A stretch of DNA of 64,000 nt from contig JABILX010000009.1 of NCBI GenBank assembly GCA_018654255.1, positions 1 through 64,000 on the forward strand, given 5' to 3'. Source of the DNA: Candidatus Peregrinibacteria bacterium. Its GTDB lineage: Bacteria > Patescibacteriota > Gracilibacteria > UBA1369 > LOWO2-01-FULL-3. Made by a program: the position numbers and the translations under genes. Each line of letters opens with the position of its first letter. The stretch's first letter is position 1. Of the stretch, positions 18,147 to 27,346 are shown one piece after another. The notes under the pieces were generated by a model that did no database searches, was not told the origin of the DNA, and saw only the letters and a program-made list of their open reading frames with translations.

Positions 18147-18704
18147 ATGGTAGATAACACAATTCAAACTGCAAAAAGCGGTTTCCAGGCAGCTGTTGAG
18201 AGAATGGGTGAGGAATTCAAGAAATTGCAAATTGGTCGTGCCAGTGCAGCTTTGGTAGAAGGAGTTATGGTTGAAGTGTATGGAGCTCAACAACCTTTGA
18301 AGGCTGTTGCTAGTATTTCGATTCCTGATCCCAAAACAATTTCTATTCAGCCTTGGGACAAAGGTGTTCTTGGTTCTGTAGAAAAAGCCATTGTTGCTGC
18401 TAATCTTGGTTTGAATCCAATGAATAATGGAAATTCTGTCATGATCACTATGCCTCCTTTGACAGAGGAACGTCGCGGCGAAGTTGCGAAGAGAGTTCGT
18501 GAGCTTTCTGAAGATGCAAAAATTTCTATTCGAAATGTAAGGCAGGATGCAATCAATGCTATGAAGAAGGCAAAGGACGATAAACAAATCACAGAAGATG
18601 ATGTTTTCTCTGGAGAAAAGAAATTGCAAGAGGCTGTTGATGAATCAAATAAACAGATTGAAGAAACTGCGAAGTCGAAGGAGCAAAGTATTATGACTTT
18701 ATAG
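18147..18704 (+). CDS. frr: ribosome recycling factor
   Basis: Splits post-termination ribosomes with EF-G. The 185 aa equal the canonical length. Conserved segments are FKKLQIGRASAALVEGVMVEVYG near the start, SIPDPKTISIQPWDKGVL, PPLTEERRGEVAKRVRELSEDAKISIRNVR (split here over two conserved helices) and a charged C-terminal helix. The start is the ATG at 18147 just after the pyrH stop; longer in-frame extension upstream is inside pyrH and lacks family similarity. Confidence 0.98.
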   Translation: MVDNTIQTAKSGFQAAVERMGEEFKKLQIGRASAALVEGVMVEVYGAQQPLKAVASISIPDPKTISIQPWDKGVLGSVEKAIVAANLGLNPMNNGNSVMITMPPLTEERRGEVAKRVRELSEDAKISIRNVRQDAINAMKKAKDDKQITEDDVFSGEKKLQEAVDESNKQIEETAKSKEQSIMTL

Positions 18705-18733
18705 TTAAGTTCGGTACCCTCTAACCCATTCCT

Positions 18734-20347
18734 ATGAATATTATCCTCACAATAGTTTTGTTTATCCTTGTATTTTCAGTGCTAGTTTTGGCGCATGAAT
18801 TTGGACATTATATAGTGGCGAAGAGAAATGGGATCAAGGTTGAGGAGTTTGGGATTGGGCTTCCACCGAAAATTTGGGGAAAGAAGAAAGGGGATACTTT
18901 GTATTCTATTAATTGGATTCCTTTCGGGGGATTTGTGAGGCTTTATGGAATGGATTCTGGGAAAAAGAGCAGGAGTAAGAGTCTGAAAAATTTCAATAAT
19001 AGAAGTATGCGGGTCAGGGCGAAAGTGATGGTGGCTGGAGTTGTGATGAATTTGTTTTTGGCTTGGTTGTTTTTGTCGATTGGTTTCACTTTTGGAATGG
19101 AGCCGCTTCTGGGGCCCAATGATGTTTATGATGCCGTTGATGATGGGATTGTTATTCTTAATGAAGGGATTTATATAAATGAGGTCAAGGAGGGGAGTCA
19201 TGCTGAGACCATGGGGTTTGACGAGGGAGATGCTATTGTTAGGTTTAATGGAAACGAACTTCTAGCGCCTGAACAAATCGAAGAGTTTTTAGCTGATCCA
19301 GTTGGACAGTATGTTGTCTCTCGTGATGGAGAGCTTTTTTGGACGTCTCTTGAGGAAGAGAATTATGTAGATGGGGAGTTGGGGGCTGAAGTTTCAAACA
19401 TGTTCTTTTTTCCGCGTGTAAAAATACATCAAGTTGATTTCTTGTCGAATTCATATAAGGCGGGTTTGAGAGATGGGGATGTCATTATTTCTGTGAATGA
19501 CTCTGAGATATATTCTTTGACTCAGTTTAGAGAAACGGTTGAAGGGTTGGATGAGGCTTATTTTACTGTTTATAGAGATGGGCTTAGACAGGAGATTCTG
19601 CTTGAGCTGGATACAACTAAAAAAGTTATAATAAGTAGTGTGATTGCTGATACGCCTGCTTATGAGGCTGGTTTGGTAGAAGGGGATATTCTGCTTTCTG
19701 TTAATGGTAAATATATAAACAATGCGGTTGATTTTGTTTCTTATGTTACGGAGCATCAGGAGGATTCTTTGGGATTTGCGATTTCTAGAAATGGGGAAAC
19801 GTTTTTTACTGAGATGACTCCGGATGAGGGGAAGATAGGGGTTTATTTGTCTGAGCTTTATGCTGGTAAATACAATGATTTTAGCGTCTATAACGTCGAT
19901 CAATTCACTTCTGTCGTGGAGATCGTAAAAGAGCAACATCCTTTCTATGTGGCACCTTTTCATGCGCTTTCTGAGACTTGGAGGATGACAAAGATGACCG
20001 CTTCTTTCTTTGTTGATTTTGCAAAAGGGTTTGCTCAATCTTTCGAAGTTCCTGATTCTGTGACAGGGCCTGTTGGGATTGCAAAAATGACGTCTGTCTT
20101 TGCACAAGAAGGTATTATTCCGTTGATTCGTTTTGTGGCTTTGCTTTCTATAAGTTTGGCTGTGTTAAATATACTTCCTTTTCCTGCGCTTGATGGTGGC
20201 AAATTGTTGTTTATTTTGATTGAATTCGTCTTGGGCCGAAAAGTGCCTTACAAATGGGAAAACTACATTCATTTCTTCGGATTCCTAATTGTCATCGCAT
20301 TGATTTTAGTGGTTACTTATCAGGATATTTTGAGGTGGGTGAATTAG
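18734..20347 (+). CDS. rseP: site-2 intramembrane metalloprotease (RseP family) with three PDZ domains
   Basis: Intramembrane zinc protease that cleaves anti-sigma factors or signal-peptide remnants. The zinc motif HEFGH lies in the first membrane helix (about residue 22), and the third ligand is in PFPALDGGK near residue 480. Between them are three PDZ-like repeats, each with a G-F/L-x-x-GD loop: MGFDEGDAIVRFNG, AGLRDGDVIISVND and AGLVEGDILLSVNG. Well-known homologues carry one (Bacillus) or two (E. coli) PDZ domains, and the 537 aa are correspondingly long. It follows frr by 29 bases, a usual neighbourhood. Substrate unknown. Confidence 0.95.
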   Translation: MNIILTIVLFILVFSVLVLAHEFGHYIVAKRNGIKVEEFGIGLPPKIWGKKKGDTLYSINWIPFGGFVRLYGMDSGKKSRSKSLKNFNNRSMRVRAKVMVAGVVMNLFLAWLFLSIGFTFGMEPLLGPNDVYDAVDDGIVILNEGIYINEVKEGSHAETMGFDEGDAIVRFNGNELLAPEQIEEFLADPVGQYVVSRDGELFWTSLEEENYVDGELGAEVSNMFFFPRVKIHQVDFLSNSYKAGLRDGDVIISVNDSEIYSLTQFRETVEGLDEAYFTVYRDGLRQEILLELDTTKKVIISSVIADTPAYEAGLVEGDILLSVNGKYINNAVDFVSYVTEHQEDSLGFAISRNGETFFTEMTPDEGKIGVYLSELYAGKYNDFSVYNVDQFTSVVEIVKEQHPFYVAPFHALSETWRMTKMTASFFVDFAKGFAQSFEVPDSVTGPVGIAKMTSVFAQEGIIPLIRFVALLSISLAVLNILPFPALDGGKLLFILIEFVLGRKVPYKWENYIHFFGFLIVIALILVVTYQDILRWVN

Positions 20348-20629
20348 TGCTTGCTATGTGTTTCAATTTGTATTTTAAGAGGGGTTGCGGGGTGTGGTGA
20401 AATGTTTTTTTACTTAAGAAAATTTACAATATCTTGTGTGTAGGTGCCGTTAGGTACCTACATCTAGATTTAGTGTTTTGGCCGAAATTAGGGCTTGAAT
20501 GTCGGGGGGAATGTTATTAATATTCAAAGCCCAACGATGAGAAAAAGGAGAGAGAAATTTAGGGCTTTTCTTTCCAGGGCTTTCTTCATCTGAGGATCAA
20601 ACACAAATTTCACGTTTAATTCAAATTCG
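20348..20629. other. dnaA upstream region with a strong hairpin
   Basis: A 282-base gap. A stem of at least nine pairs with loop GTTA (20440-20461, GTAGGTGCC…GGTACCTAC, one G·U) lies about 170 bases before dnaA; it lacks a T-run so is not a standard terminator. TACAAT at 20425 is a possible −10 without a −35. I find no cluster of DnaA boxes (TTATCCACA-like), so this is not supported as oriC. Confidence 0.4.
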
Positions 20630-22066
20630 ATGTCTAAAAACGCAGACTTGAAGGAGTTATGGATGAATGTTCTTACAAGGCTTGAGCCTACTATAAAAAG
20701 AACTAATTTTATAACTTGGTTCCGAAATACCGCAGCTTTTGAAATAAAAGATTCTGTTTTGGTTATTGGCGTTCCAAATGTTTTTGCTCAGGATTGGATT
20801 CTTGGCAAATACAAAGTGAAGATTCTTCAGGCCGCTCAAGAATTTGCTCCACAACTTACTGGCTTGGAGGTTGAGGTGAAGAGTGAACTTTTGGATAGCG
20901 AGACTCCTTTGAATAATATAGATGTTTCTAAAATAAATTCTTCTCCAGAGAAGAAAGTTAGGAAAGTTCGTGGTAAACAAGAGGTTTCTCTCGGGAATGG
21001 TGTTCGAAGCAAGATGTTGAATGAGAGATATAATTTGGATAGCTTTATTACTGGAAAAGAAAACAGACTTCCACATGCTGCTGCTACTGCTGTTGCTAAT
21101 ATGCCTGGTGGCATCTACAACCCTATGTATATCTATGGTGGAGTTGGTCTTGGAAAAACACATTTGCTCCAATCTGTAGGAAATGCAATCTTGAAAGATA
21201 CTCCAGAGAAAATCGTTCGTTATTTGACTGCTGAGAGGTTTGTTTCTGAGGTTGTTGATTCTATGCGAAATGGCAAGATGGATAAGTTTAAGACCCACTA
21301 CAGGGACATTGATGTGCTGTTGGTGGATGATGTTCAGTTCTTTGCAAAGAAGAATTCGAGTCAGCAGGAATTTTTCCACACATTTAATGAGCTTTATGAT
21401 GCTAATAAACAAATTGTTATAACTTCTGATAGACCGCCTTCTGAGCTTGATGATCTTGAAAACAGACTTACAACTAGATTTGGAATTGGTATGGTTGTTG
21501 AGGTGTTGATGCCTGAATTTGAGACGAGGATCGCAATCTTGCAGGATAAATGTATGGATTGGCAGATGATTATCGATCCGGATGTTCTCGAGTTTATTGC
21601 TGCGAATGTTAGTTCTAGTGTTAGAGAACTTGAGAGTGTTTTGAGACAAGTTATTGGTGAGGCGAAGATTGATAATAGAGTTCCAACCGTGAAGAGTGCT
21701 GCAGAAGTGTTTCAGAGACTTTATAGGGCAAAAGAGATTATTGGACTTGATGTTGATAAGGGGCGTGATGAGAATTTTGTAATGACGGCAGGTGATGTGA
21801 TGAAAGTTGTTTCTAGTTATTACAGGGTTACGGTTGATGAATTGAAAGGAGAGGTGAGGAAAAAAGAAGTGATGGTTCCACGTCAGGTTTGTATGTATAT
21901 GATAAGACATGAATTGAGTGAGTCGTTTGAGAAGATTGGACAGGATTTTGGAGGAAGGATGCATACTACTGTGATGAATGCTTGCAATAATGTCATTAAG
22001 AAATTGAAAAAAGATTCTAGACTGGTAAGAGATATTAATGCTATAAAGAGAGAGATGGGGCTTTAA
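20630..22066 (+). CDS. dnaA: chromosomal replication initiator DnaA
   Basis: AAA+ ATPase that binds DnaA boxes and opens oriC. The 478 aa hold domain I (about 1-80), a variable linker, the AAA+ domain with Walker A GGVGLGKTHLLQ (about 169-180), Walker B VLLVDDVQFF, and sensor-II region VRELESVLRQ, then the DNA-binding domain IV with GRMHTTVMNACNNV at the end (a variant of the DnaA signature, where D/R-H-T-T is usual). It is flanked by rseP and a FecR-like gene rather than dnaN, so gene order is not the classical oriC cluster. Confidence 0.98.
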   Translation: MSKNADLKELWMNVLTRLEPTIKRTNFITWFRNTAAFEIKDSVLVIGVPNVFAQDWILGKYKVKILQAAQEFAPQLTGLEVEVKSELLDSETPLNNIDVSKINSSPEKKVRKVRGKQEVSLGNGVRSKMLNERYNLDSFITGKENRLPHAAATAVANMPGGIYNPMYIYGGVGLGKTHLLQSVGNAILKDTPEKIVRYLTAERFVSEVVDSMRNGKMDKFKTHYRDIDVLLVDDVQFFAKKNSSQQEFFHTFNELYDANKQIVITSDRPPSELDDLENRLTTRFGIGMVVEVLMPEFETRIAILQDKCMDWQMIIDPDVLEFIAANVSSSVRELESVLRQVIGEAKIDNRVPTVKSAAEVFQRLYRAKEIIGLDVDKGRDENFVMTAGDVMKVVSSYYRVTVDELKGEVRKKEVMVPRQVCMYMIRHELSESFEKIGQDFGGRMHTTVMNACNNVIKKLKKDSRLVRDINAIKREMGL

Positions 22067-22078
22067 TATTCTTTGGGG

Positions 22079-23362
22079 ATGAATAGATACTATTACGATT
22101 ATAGGAGGAGTTCTTCTAGGTCGAATGGACCTGGTGGTGGGGTAGGTCTTCTTTTCCCGTTTTTTCTTCTAATTATTATTGGGATAATGTTGGTTCTTGG
22201 TTTTCGGCTTTTTTATGCTTATGTGATTACTGATGCTGAAGATGGTGTTTATTTGTATATTGCGGAAGGGCAGGCTCAGATAAAAATGTGGGGGACTGAT
22301 GAGTATGTCAAAGCCTATAATAAAACTAAGATTTTGCAGGGTGATGAGGTCTATACATCTAAAGATTCGAAGGTTGTTGTTGAGTTTGAGGATGGTTTGG
22401 TGGTTCGTCTTGGAGGAGAAACTTCGGTTGTTTTCAATGAGATCTATGATGATGGGAATGGGGCTGAGGTAGATGTTCTTGTTGATTCTGGAGCGATTTG
22501 GGTTAATAAGACTGCTGTTGGGGCGTCTGATACTGATTTATCTGTTTTGACTGACAATCTTTTGGTTTTTCCTGATACTGGAGGGGCTATTTTTGAGATA
22601 GAAAACCGGAGTGGCTTTGAGGTTGTGCGGACTTTGTTTGGTGGGGTGAATATTGATGTTTATAGCCAAAATGGTGGAACTCAGGTAGACCATATTTTAG
22701 TTGAGGAGAGGAAAGAGGCGTTGTTTGATGCAGATGGTATGAATCGGTTTTGGAAATTTCAGGCTCCTAATGTGGTTGAAGATCTTTCTTTTGATTTTGA
22801 GGAGTCTCCTTGGTATTTGTGGAATGTGCTCGAGGATGAGGAGCCAAGTGATTGGAAAATTGAAGTTGAGGAGGAGGTTGTGGTTGAAGTTGTGGATCCA
22901 GAAGTTGTTGAACCTGAAGTTGTTCTTGAAGAGGAAGTTGTGGTTGAACCAGAACCGGAACCTGAGCCTGAGCTTGAGCTTGAGCCAGAACCTGCGATTG
23001 TTCTTGGTCCGTTAGAAAATCCGAAAGTATTGAAAATCAATGGTGTTGAGTGGGATTCGTCTATGTTCGAAGAAGGGTTGAAGGTTGAATCTGAGACCAT
23101 AAAGATGGAGGGGTCTGTGAAGGGAGCTACTGATGTTGTTGTTAATAATTATAATCTTCAGAGGTTTGAACCTCAAGAGGGGGAGGAAGATTTTGTGTAT
23201 TGGATGAGTGAGGAGTATGAAAACCTTGTTCCAGGTGAAAATGTGTATGAAATTTATGCATTGGATGCAGATGGTTCTCGGAGTGGAAGCGTTCACTTCA
23301 AGGTGATTTGGAGTCCTGAAATTGATGAAATTCCACATGTTATTGACGAAAGTGACGAATAG
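22079..23362 (+). CDS. membrane-anchored FecR-domain protein with acidic Pro/Glu/Val repeat
   Basis: A 427-aa single-pass protein. A short basic Tyr/Arg/Ser cytoplasmic N-terminus precedes one membrane helix (about 25-48), followed outside by a FecR-like β-domain (about 60-210: LQGDEVYTSKDSKVVVEFEDG, GGETSVVFNEI, LVDSGAIWVNK). An EPEPEPELELEPEP linker (about 290-305) leads to a C-terminal β-domain (about 315-420). FecR domains elsewhere sense or bind ligands at the cell surface; no sigma factor partner is adjacent. I chose ATG 22079 over TTG 22073. It starts 12 bases after dnaA, without a visible terminator. Confidence 0.72.
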   Translation: MNRYYYDYRRSSSRSNGPGGGVGLLFPFFLLIIIGIMLVLGFRLFYAYVITDAEDGVYLYIAEGQAQIKMWGTDEYVKAYNKTKILQGDEVYTSKDSKVVVEFEDGLVVRLGGETSVVFNEIYDDGNGAEVDVLVDSGAIWVNKTAVGASDTDLSVLTDNLLVFPDTGGAIFEIENRSGFEVVRTLFGGVNIDVYSQNGGTQVDHILVEERKEALFDADGMNRFWKFQAPNVVEDLSFDFEESPWYLWNVLEDEEPSDWKIEVEEEVVVEVVDPEVVEPEVVLEEEVVVEPEPEPEPELELEPEPAIVLGPLENPKVLKINGVEWDSSMFEEGLKVESETIKMEGSVKGATDVVVNNYNLQRFEPQEGEEDFVYWMSEEYENLVPGENVYEIYALDADGSRSGSVHFKVIWSPEIDEIPHVIDESDE

Positions 23363-23388
23363 GCGTATAGTTCATCGCCTATAATTAG

Positions 23389-25845
23389 ATGATAATGTTT
23401 GAAGAAGGAGACCATGATGGTCTTGATGGCGACGATGCTATTGAATCTGGTGAACCTGTTGACGGGGAATCGGATGTTTCGCGTGTCTTGTCTGAAGATG
23501 GGCTTATTAGAGGGGGAGATTTTCCAAGCACTGATTATGTTGTTTCTTTTGTTTCTGGGTTGCCTGAGGAGTTTGTGACAGCTCTTGCCTATAGCGAGAA
23601 GACGCGTGAAATATTTGAGCAGGTTGAGGAGGTTATTAATTGGTTGATACAGGATTTGCAAGGGGGGCGGCTTCAGAAGCGTTTTGGTGATAAAGATAGT
23701 GTTCGGGAGGGGTTGAGTATGATAGATGATGTTTTTATCAACGTGTGTAGGGTTGTTTTTTATGAGATAAAGAAAAAGCGTGAGGAATTGGGTTTTGATC
23801 ATGAACTTGTTAAAGATGATTATGTTCAGACTATTTATAATCTTCATGATACTTTGTATCTTCTCAGGGATGAGGTTCGAGATAATGGGGATAGTTATTT
23901 TTATTCACATATTATCGGGGTTCTTTTGATTTTGATACGAGAAGGTGGTTTTACCGGAGCTGTTACTCGAACTTCTGCTATTGGTCATGATACTTCTGAG
24001 GACAAGGGACTTCCTATGGCTGAACTTTTGAATATTTCGGAATACACGCACAGACTTACAGGAATACCTGAGGATGAGCTAAAGGTATTTGATAGGAGAG
24101 TTACCAATATTGTCACTGGTCTTACCAAGATTAAACGTGCTGATAAACGTGCTGATAAGCCTATGACTAAATATGAACGTCGTGAAGCTACCTCTCGGCT
24201 TTTTTGGCAGACATTTTTAAAAGAGACAAAGATTGCTCCTGTTAAATTGGCGGATAGAATACATAATATGAGGACTTTGGGTTTTAAGAAAGGGAAGGCT
24301 GGCGATGATGCTCAGGAAAGAATTTCGAGGGAGACCGAGGAGGTTTATAGTCCTGTTGCGAAAATTGCAAGGCTTAGGGATATGTATAGAAGTTTGGTGT
24401 TTGCTACTTTTGAAAATCGTAATCCACAATTTGTGGTTGATTTTGCCTACTTGCAGTTTGAGAGAAGGGCTTTGTTGGATGACTGTGCTGATGATATTGA
24501 ATCTAGTCTTGTTGCTTTGCCTGATGTTGATGGGGTTATGTTTAGAGATATATCAATTTCTGAATATGTGGATTCTCTGGATAAGTCTTACTCTGATGTG
24601 CAAATAGAGAATTTAGACATTAATTGTTTGGATTCTATGCAAGAGTGTGTGGTCTTTGTGAAAGAGGGAGATGACGATATTCTTAATCTTGTTAGTAGTT
24701 ATATTGTTGGTATTTTTGGTATGGAGCCTGCGAAGTCTTTGAATGTTGGTAAGGGTAAGAATTTGGTTGGATTTAGTAGACAGTTTGGGAAACAGCTTTC
24801 ATTTAGAATTATAACTAAAGTTGACTATAATAGAGAGATTAGAGGGGTCTATTTGGATGAAGAGGATGCTTTGGATCCATTCAAAGAACAAATCCAGTCC
24901 TTGCTTGATAGAAGAAGTGCTGGTTTGATTGATGATATTATCAAATCTGCTAAGGCTGAACTTTTGGGTAAGCCTATGCGACTTACCACACCTATGGGGG
25001 ATAAGTATGAGCTTCTGGCGGGATCTTCGTATTTAGATTTTTTGGCAGCCGTGAACCCATATGATCTTGGTAAAGCTGCTTTTGCGGAATGGTCTCGAAG
25101 TTTGGATAGCAAGGGGGCTCGAAAATGTTCTTTGTGGGATGAAATAGAGAGATCTCCTGATCCCAAGGATGTTCCTATGGTGAATGTAAGAACTTTGACT
25201 TCCGAGGAAATAGCTTCCCCAGAGAAAATGCATATTTCGCCACTTTGGCTTTTGTACTGTGTTACTCCGAAGGCTATCGGTATGGTAAAGAGTATTTTGA
25301 AGTCTCCATATTCTTATTATAGGCAAAGGGTTGATGGTGATGGGAATGGGCATTCTTCGACGGTTCTTTCTGAATCTTTGGAGGATGGGTATGAGCAATT
25401 ATATATTATTGAGAATGGAAAAAAGTGTGTTGATGAGCTGTCTGGTCTTTTTGGGGTTCGTTCTCCGAAAATTATCAAGGTTTTGAAGAATGGTGATGCA
25501 AAGAAATCAGATGATTGTCTTTTGCATGAACTTGGTACTGGAAGTGTTAATCCTTTGCGGAAATTGGTTAAGCATATTAAGCCTAGAGAGCGTTGGCATA
25601 TTTCTTTGAGTTTGTTGAATCAGCCTGGAATTATGGAGCATTTCTCTAGAGAATTTGGTAAATGTGGTTTTAGCCTTGGTGGCATCAAATCAAGGCGAAT
25701 AGGGGACTTAGATGAGAGTAAGATGTTTGTTTCCAAGCCTGCTGGTAGTGCTGATTCGATGATAGATACTTATGGATTTCTAAAAGCTTTGATCAGGTTG
25801 AGATTGGCTTATCCAGATCTCAAGGTTACTGATTCAGTTCTGTAG
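23389..25845 (+). CDS. RelA/SpoT homologue with intact HD hydrolase and decayed synthetase
   Basis: An 818-aa long-RSH protein for (p)ppGpp turnover. After an acidic N-terminus, the HD hydrolase domain (about 170-330) has its ligands: H in YSHIIGV, GHDTSEDKG (H200, D201, E204) and ADRIHNMRT (N293). The following synthetase region (about 330-520) keeps the outline but has lost the GYRSLH-type and EVQIR catalytic motifs. A TGS-like segment (TPMGDKYELLAGSSYLDFL, near 530) and a C-terminal ACT-like domain (ISLSLLNQPGIMEHFSREFG, near 750) complete the architecture. I predict a hydrolase-only enzyme. TATAAT at 23380 suggests a near-leaderless start, perhaps at the second ATG (23395). Its partner is the synthetase-type protein at 33188. 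Confidence 0.8.
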   Translation: MIMFEEGDHDGLDGDDAIESGEPVDGESDVSRVLSEDGLIRGGDFPSTDYVVSFVSGLPEEFVTALAYSEKTREIFEQVEEVINWLIQDLQGGRLQKRFGDKDSVREGLSMIDDVFINVCRVVFYEIKKKREELGFDHELVKDDYVQTIYNLHDTLYLLRDEVRDNGDSYFYSHIIGVLLILIREGGFTGAVTRTSAIGHDTSEDKGLPMAELLNISEYTHRLTGIPEDELKVFDRRVTNIVTGLTKIKRADKRADKPMTKYERREATSRLFWQTFLKETKIAPVKLADRIHNMRTLGFKKGKAGDDAQERISRETEEVYSPVAKIARLRDMYRSLVFATFENRNPQFVVDFAYLQFERRALLDDCADDIESSLVALPDVDGVMFRDISISEYVDSLDKSYSDVQIENLDINCLDSMQECVVFVKEGDDDILNLVSSYIVGIFGMEPAKSLNVGKGKNLVGFSRQFGKQLSFRIITKVDYNREIRGVYLDEEDALDPFKEQIQSLLDRRSAGLIDDIIKSAKAELLGKPMRLTTPMGDKYELLAGSSYLDFLAAVNPYDLGKAAFAEWSRSLDSKGARKCSLWDEIERSPDPKDVPMVNVRTLTSEEIASPEKMHISPLWLLYCVTPKAIGMVKSILKSPYSYYRQRVDGDGNGHSSTVLSESLEDGYEQLYIIENGKKCVDELSGLFGVRSPKIIKVLKNGDAKKSDDCLLHELGTGSVNPLRKLVKHIKPRERWHISLSLLNQPGIMEHFSREFGKCGFSLGGIKSRRIGDLDESKMFVSKPAGSADSMIDTYGFLKALIRLRLAYPDLKVTDSVL

Positions 25846-25850
25846 ATTCT

Positions 25851-26861
25851 TTAGAGGTACTTCGCTTTGTTTGTATTGTGGTCCTCGTTTGATGTGGCAA
25901 AAATTGTTTCGCCTTCTGGTGTTGAGAGATAGAACCAATAGTTTGAAGATTTTGGATTTATTGCTGCTTCTATTGATGAAAGGGATGGGTTGCAGATTGG
26001 AGTAGGTGGTAGGCCTTGGACTTTTCTTGAGTTGTATGGGGAATCTGCCGAGAGGTCGGCTGATGTTATCTTATTGTCGTCTTTTGTGTAGAGTAAGGTA
26101 GCATCTGCGTCTAGTCGCCAACCTGAATCGATGCGTTTCCACAAGATGCCTGATACGAGAGATTTGTCTTCTTGGCTGATTACTTCTTTTTCTATTATTG
26201 ATGCCATTATTATTATGTCTTCGAAAGATTTTCCTGATTGGGTTATTTGATCTACGAGTGGTTGAATTTTGTTTTCGAAATTGTCGAGCGCTTTGTAGAT
26301 TACTTCGTCTGGTTTGAAGTCACCTGCGTTGAGAAAATATGTGTCTGGGAATAGGTATCCTTCGAGAGGTGTTCCTGCAGGCAAGAAGTAGTAATATTCA
26401 TATCCTTTGAATTCTTGGGTTGCTTTTGTGAAAGCGCCTGATTCAATTAGCTCTGATTCTGTGAGGCGAGTGTCGATGTCTTTTATGCGAAGTCCTTCCT
26501 GGATAGTGAGGATTGCTTCTGATTTTGATGCGTCTGAGATTATCTGAGTAATTTCTTTTGTTGTCATCGATTGGTTGATCATAAATCTGCCTGAAATTAT
26601 ATCTTCATCTATGTTATTTAGGCGAATATACCAATAAAATGCCCATGAGCTTTTTATTAGTTCTGAATCTTCTAGATTTTTGCCTATTGTCTCTATTGAT
26701 TCTCCTTGTTTAATTAAAAAAGATACTTCTTCTGTATTTTCTGGATCTGGAGCAGAGTTTATTGAATTGTAATATCTGAATGTGTTTGCTGCTATTGCTG
26801 CAATAAAAAAACCGATTATTCCATAAACATACCTTCTGTATTGTTTTTGTGATTTATTCAC
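25851..26861 (-). CDS. mltG: endolytic murein transglycosylase MltG (YceG-like)
   Basis: Membrane-anchored lytic transglycosylase that cuts new glycan strands and sets their length. The 336 aa have an N-terminal membrane helix (about 12-30), a LysM-like region (FLIKQGESIETIGKNL), PLEGYLFPDTYFL, the catalytic glutamate in ASIIEKEV (about residue 218), and the family end PPTPICNPSLSSIEAAINP. It supports peptidoglycan synthesis in this organism. It is downstream of ybaB by 28 bases and converges on the RSH gene. Confidence 0.96.
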   Translation of the reverse strand: MNKSQKQYRRYVYGIIGFFIAAIAANTFRYYNSINSAPDPENTEEVSFLIKQGESIETIGKNLEDSELIKSSWAFYWYIRLNNIDEDIISGRFMINQSMTTKEITQIISDASKSEAILTIQEGLRIKDIDTRLTESELIESGAFTKATQEFKGYEYYYFLPAGTPLEGYLFPDTYFLNAGDFKPDEVIYKALDNFENKIQPLVDQITQSGKSFEDIIIMASIIEKEVISQEDKSLVSGILWKRIDSGWRLDADATLLYTKDDNKITSADLSADSPYNSRKVQGLPPTPICNPSLSSIEAAINPKSSNYWFYLSTPEGETIFATSNEDHNTNKAKYL

Positions 26862-26889
26862 AGGTCGAGAGGTTAATTTGAGGGGGTTT

Positions 26890-27192
26890 CTAGCCTAAAC
26901 CTGGGATATTCATATCTCCCATTATGTCTTTCATTTTTTCAGCTCCAATCTGTTGAGATTTTTCAATTCCTTTGTTGAAAGCTTTTTCTAGAGATTCTTC
27001 TAATACGGCTTTTTTTTCAACTGCTTTTTGGATTGCATCATCTGAAATTTTTACGCTCATGACTTTTTGTTCTCCGTTTATTGTTACTACAACTCCTTCA
27101 CTTTCTGCTTCTATATGAGTGTTTTTTAGCTCTCCTTTGATTTTCCGAGCTTCTTTTTGGACTTTATATAGGTCTTTTGCTTTGTCGAACAT
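26890..27192 (-). CDS. YbaB/EbfC nucleoid-associated protein
   Basis: A 100-aa DNA-binding protein of the YbaB/EbfC family, usually a dimer that coats or bends DNA. It has an N-terminal charged helix (AKDLYKVQKEARKIKGEL), the β-strands VVVTINGEQKVMSVKISDD, and a C-terminal helix ending in MGDMNIPGLG, typical of the family. In many bacteria it lies beside dnaX and recR; neither is present here. It is the first gene of a two-gene unit with mltG. Confidence 0.93.
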   Translation of the reverse strand: MFDKAKDLYKVQKEARKIKGELKNTHIEAESEGVVVTINGEQKVMSVKISDDAIQKAVEKKAVLEESLEKAFNKGIEKSQQIGAEKMKDIMGDMNIPGLG

Positions 27193-27346
27193 GTTTTTTG
27201 GTTAAATTTTGTTGCGAGTTTATCGCGATGACGACTTTACCATAAAAATCTATTGATATAAATAGTCTTTTCCACTAGTATTTGCGCTGCTTGTGCCAAA
27301 GTGCACACCTAATATCTACAAAAAAATATCTTGAAAAATTAAAATT

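Noticed and set aside
20348-20629. oriC upstream of dnaA
   Set aside because: No cluster of DnaA boxes, no skew switch, and no dnaN neighbour; only a hairpin and AT-rich stretches.
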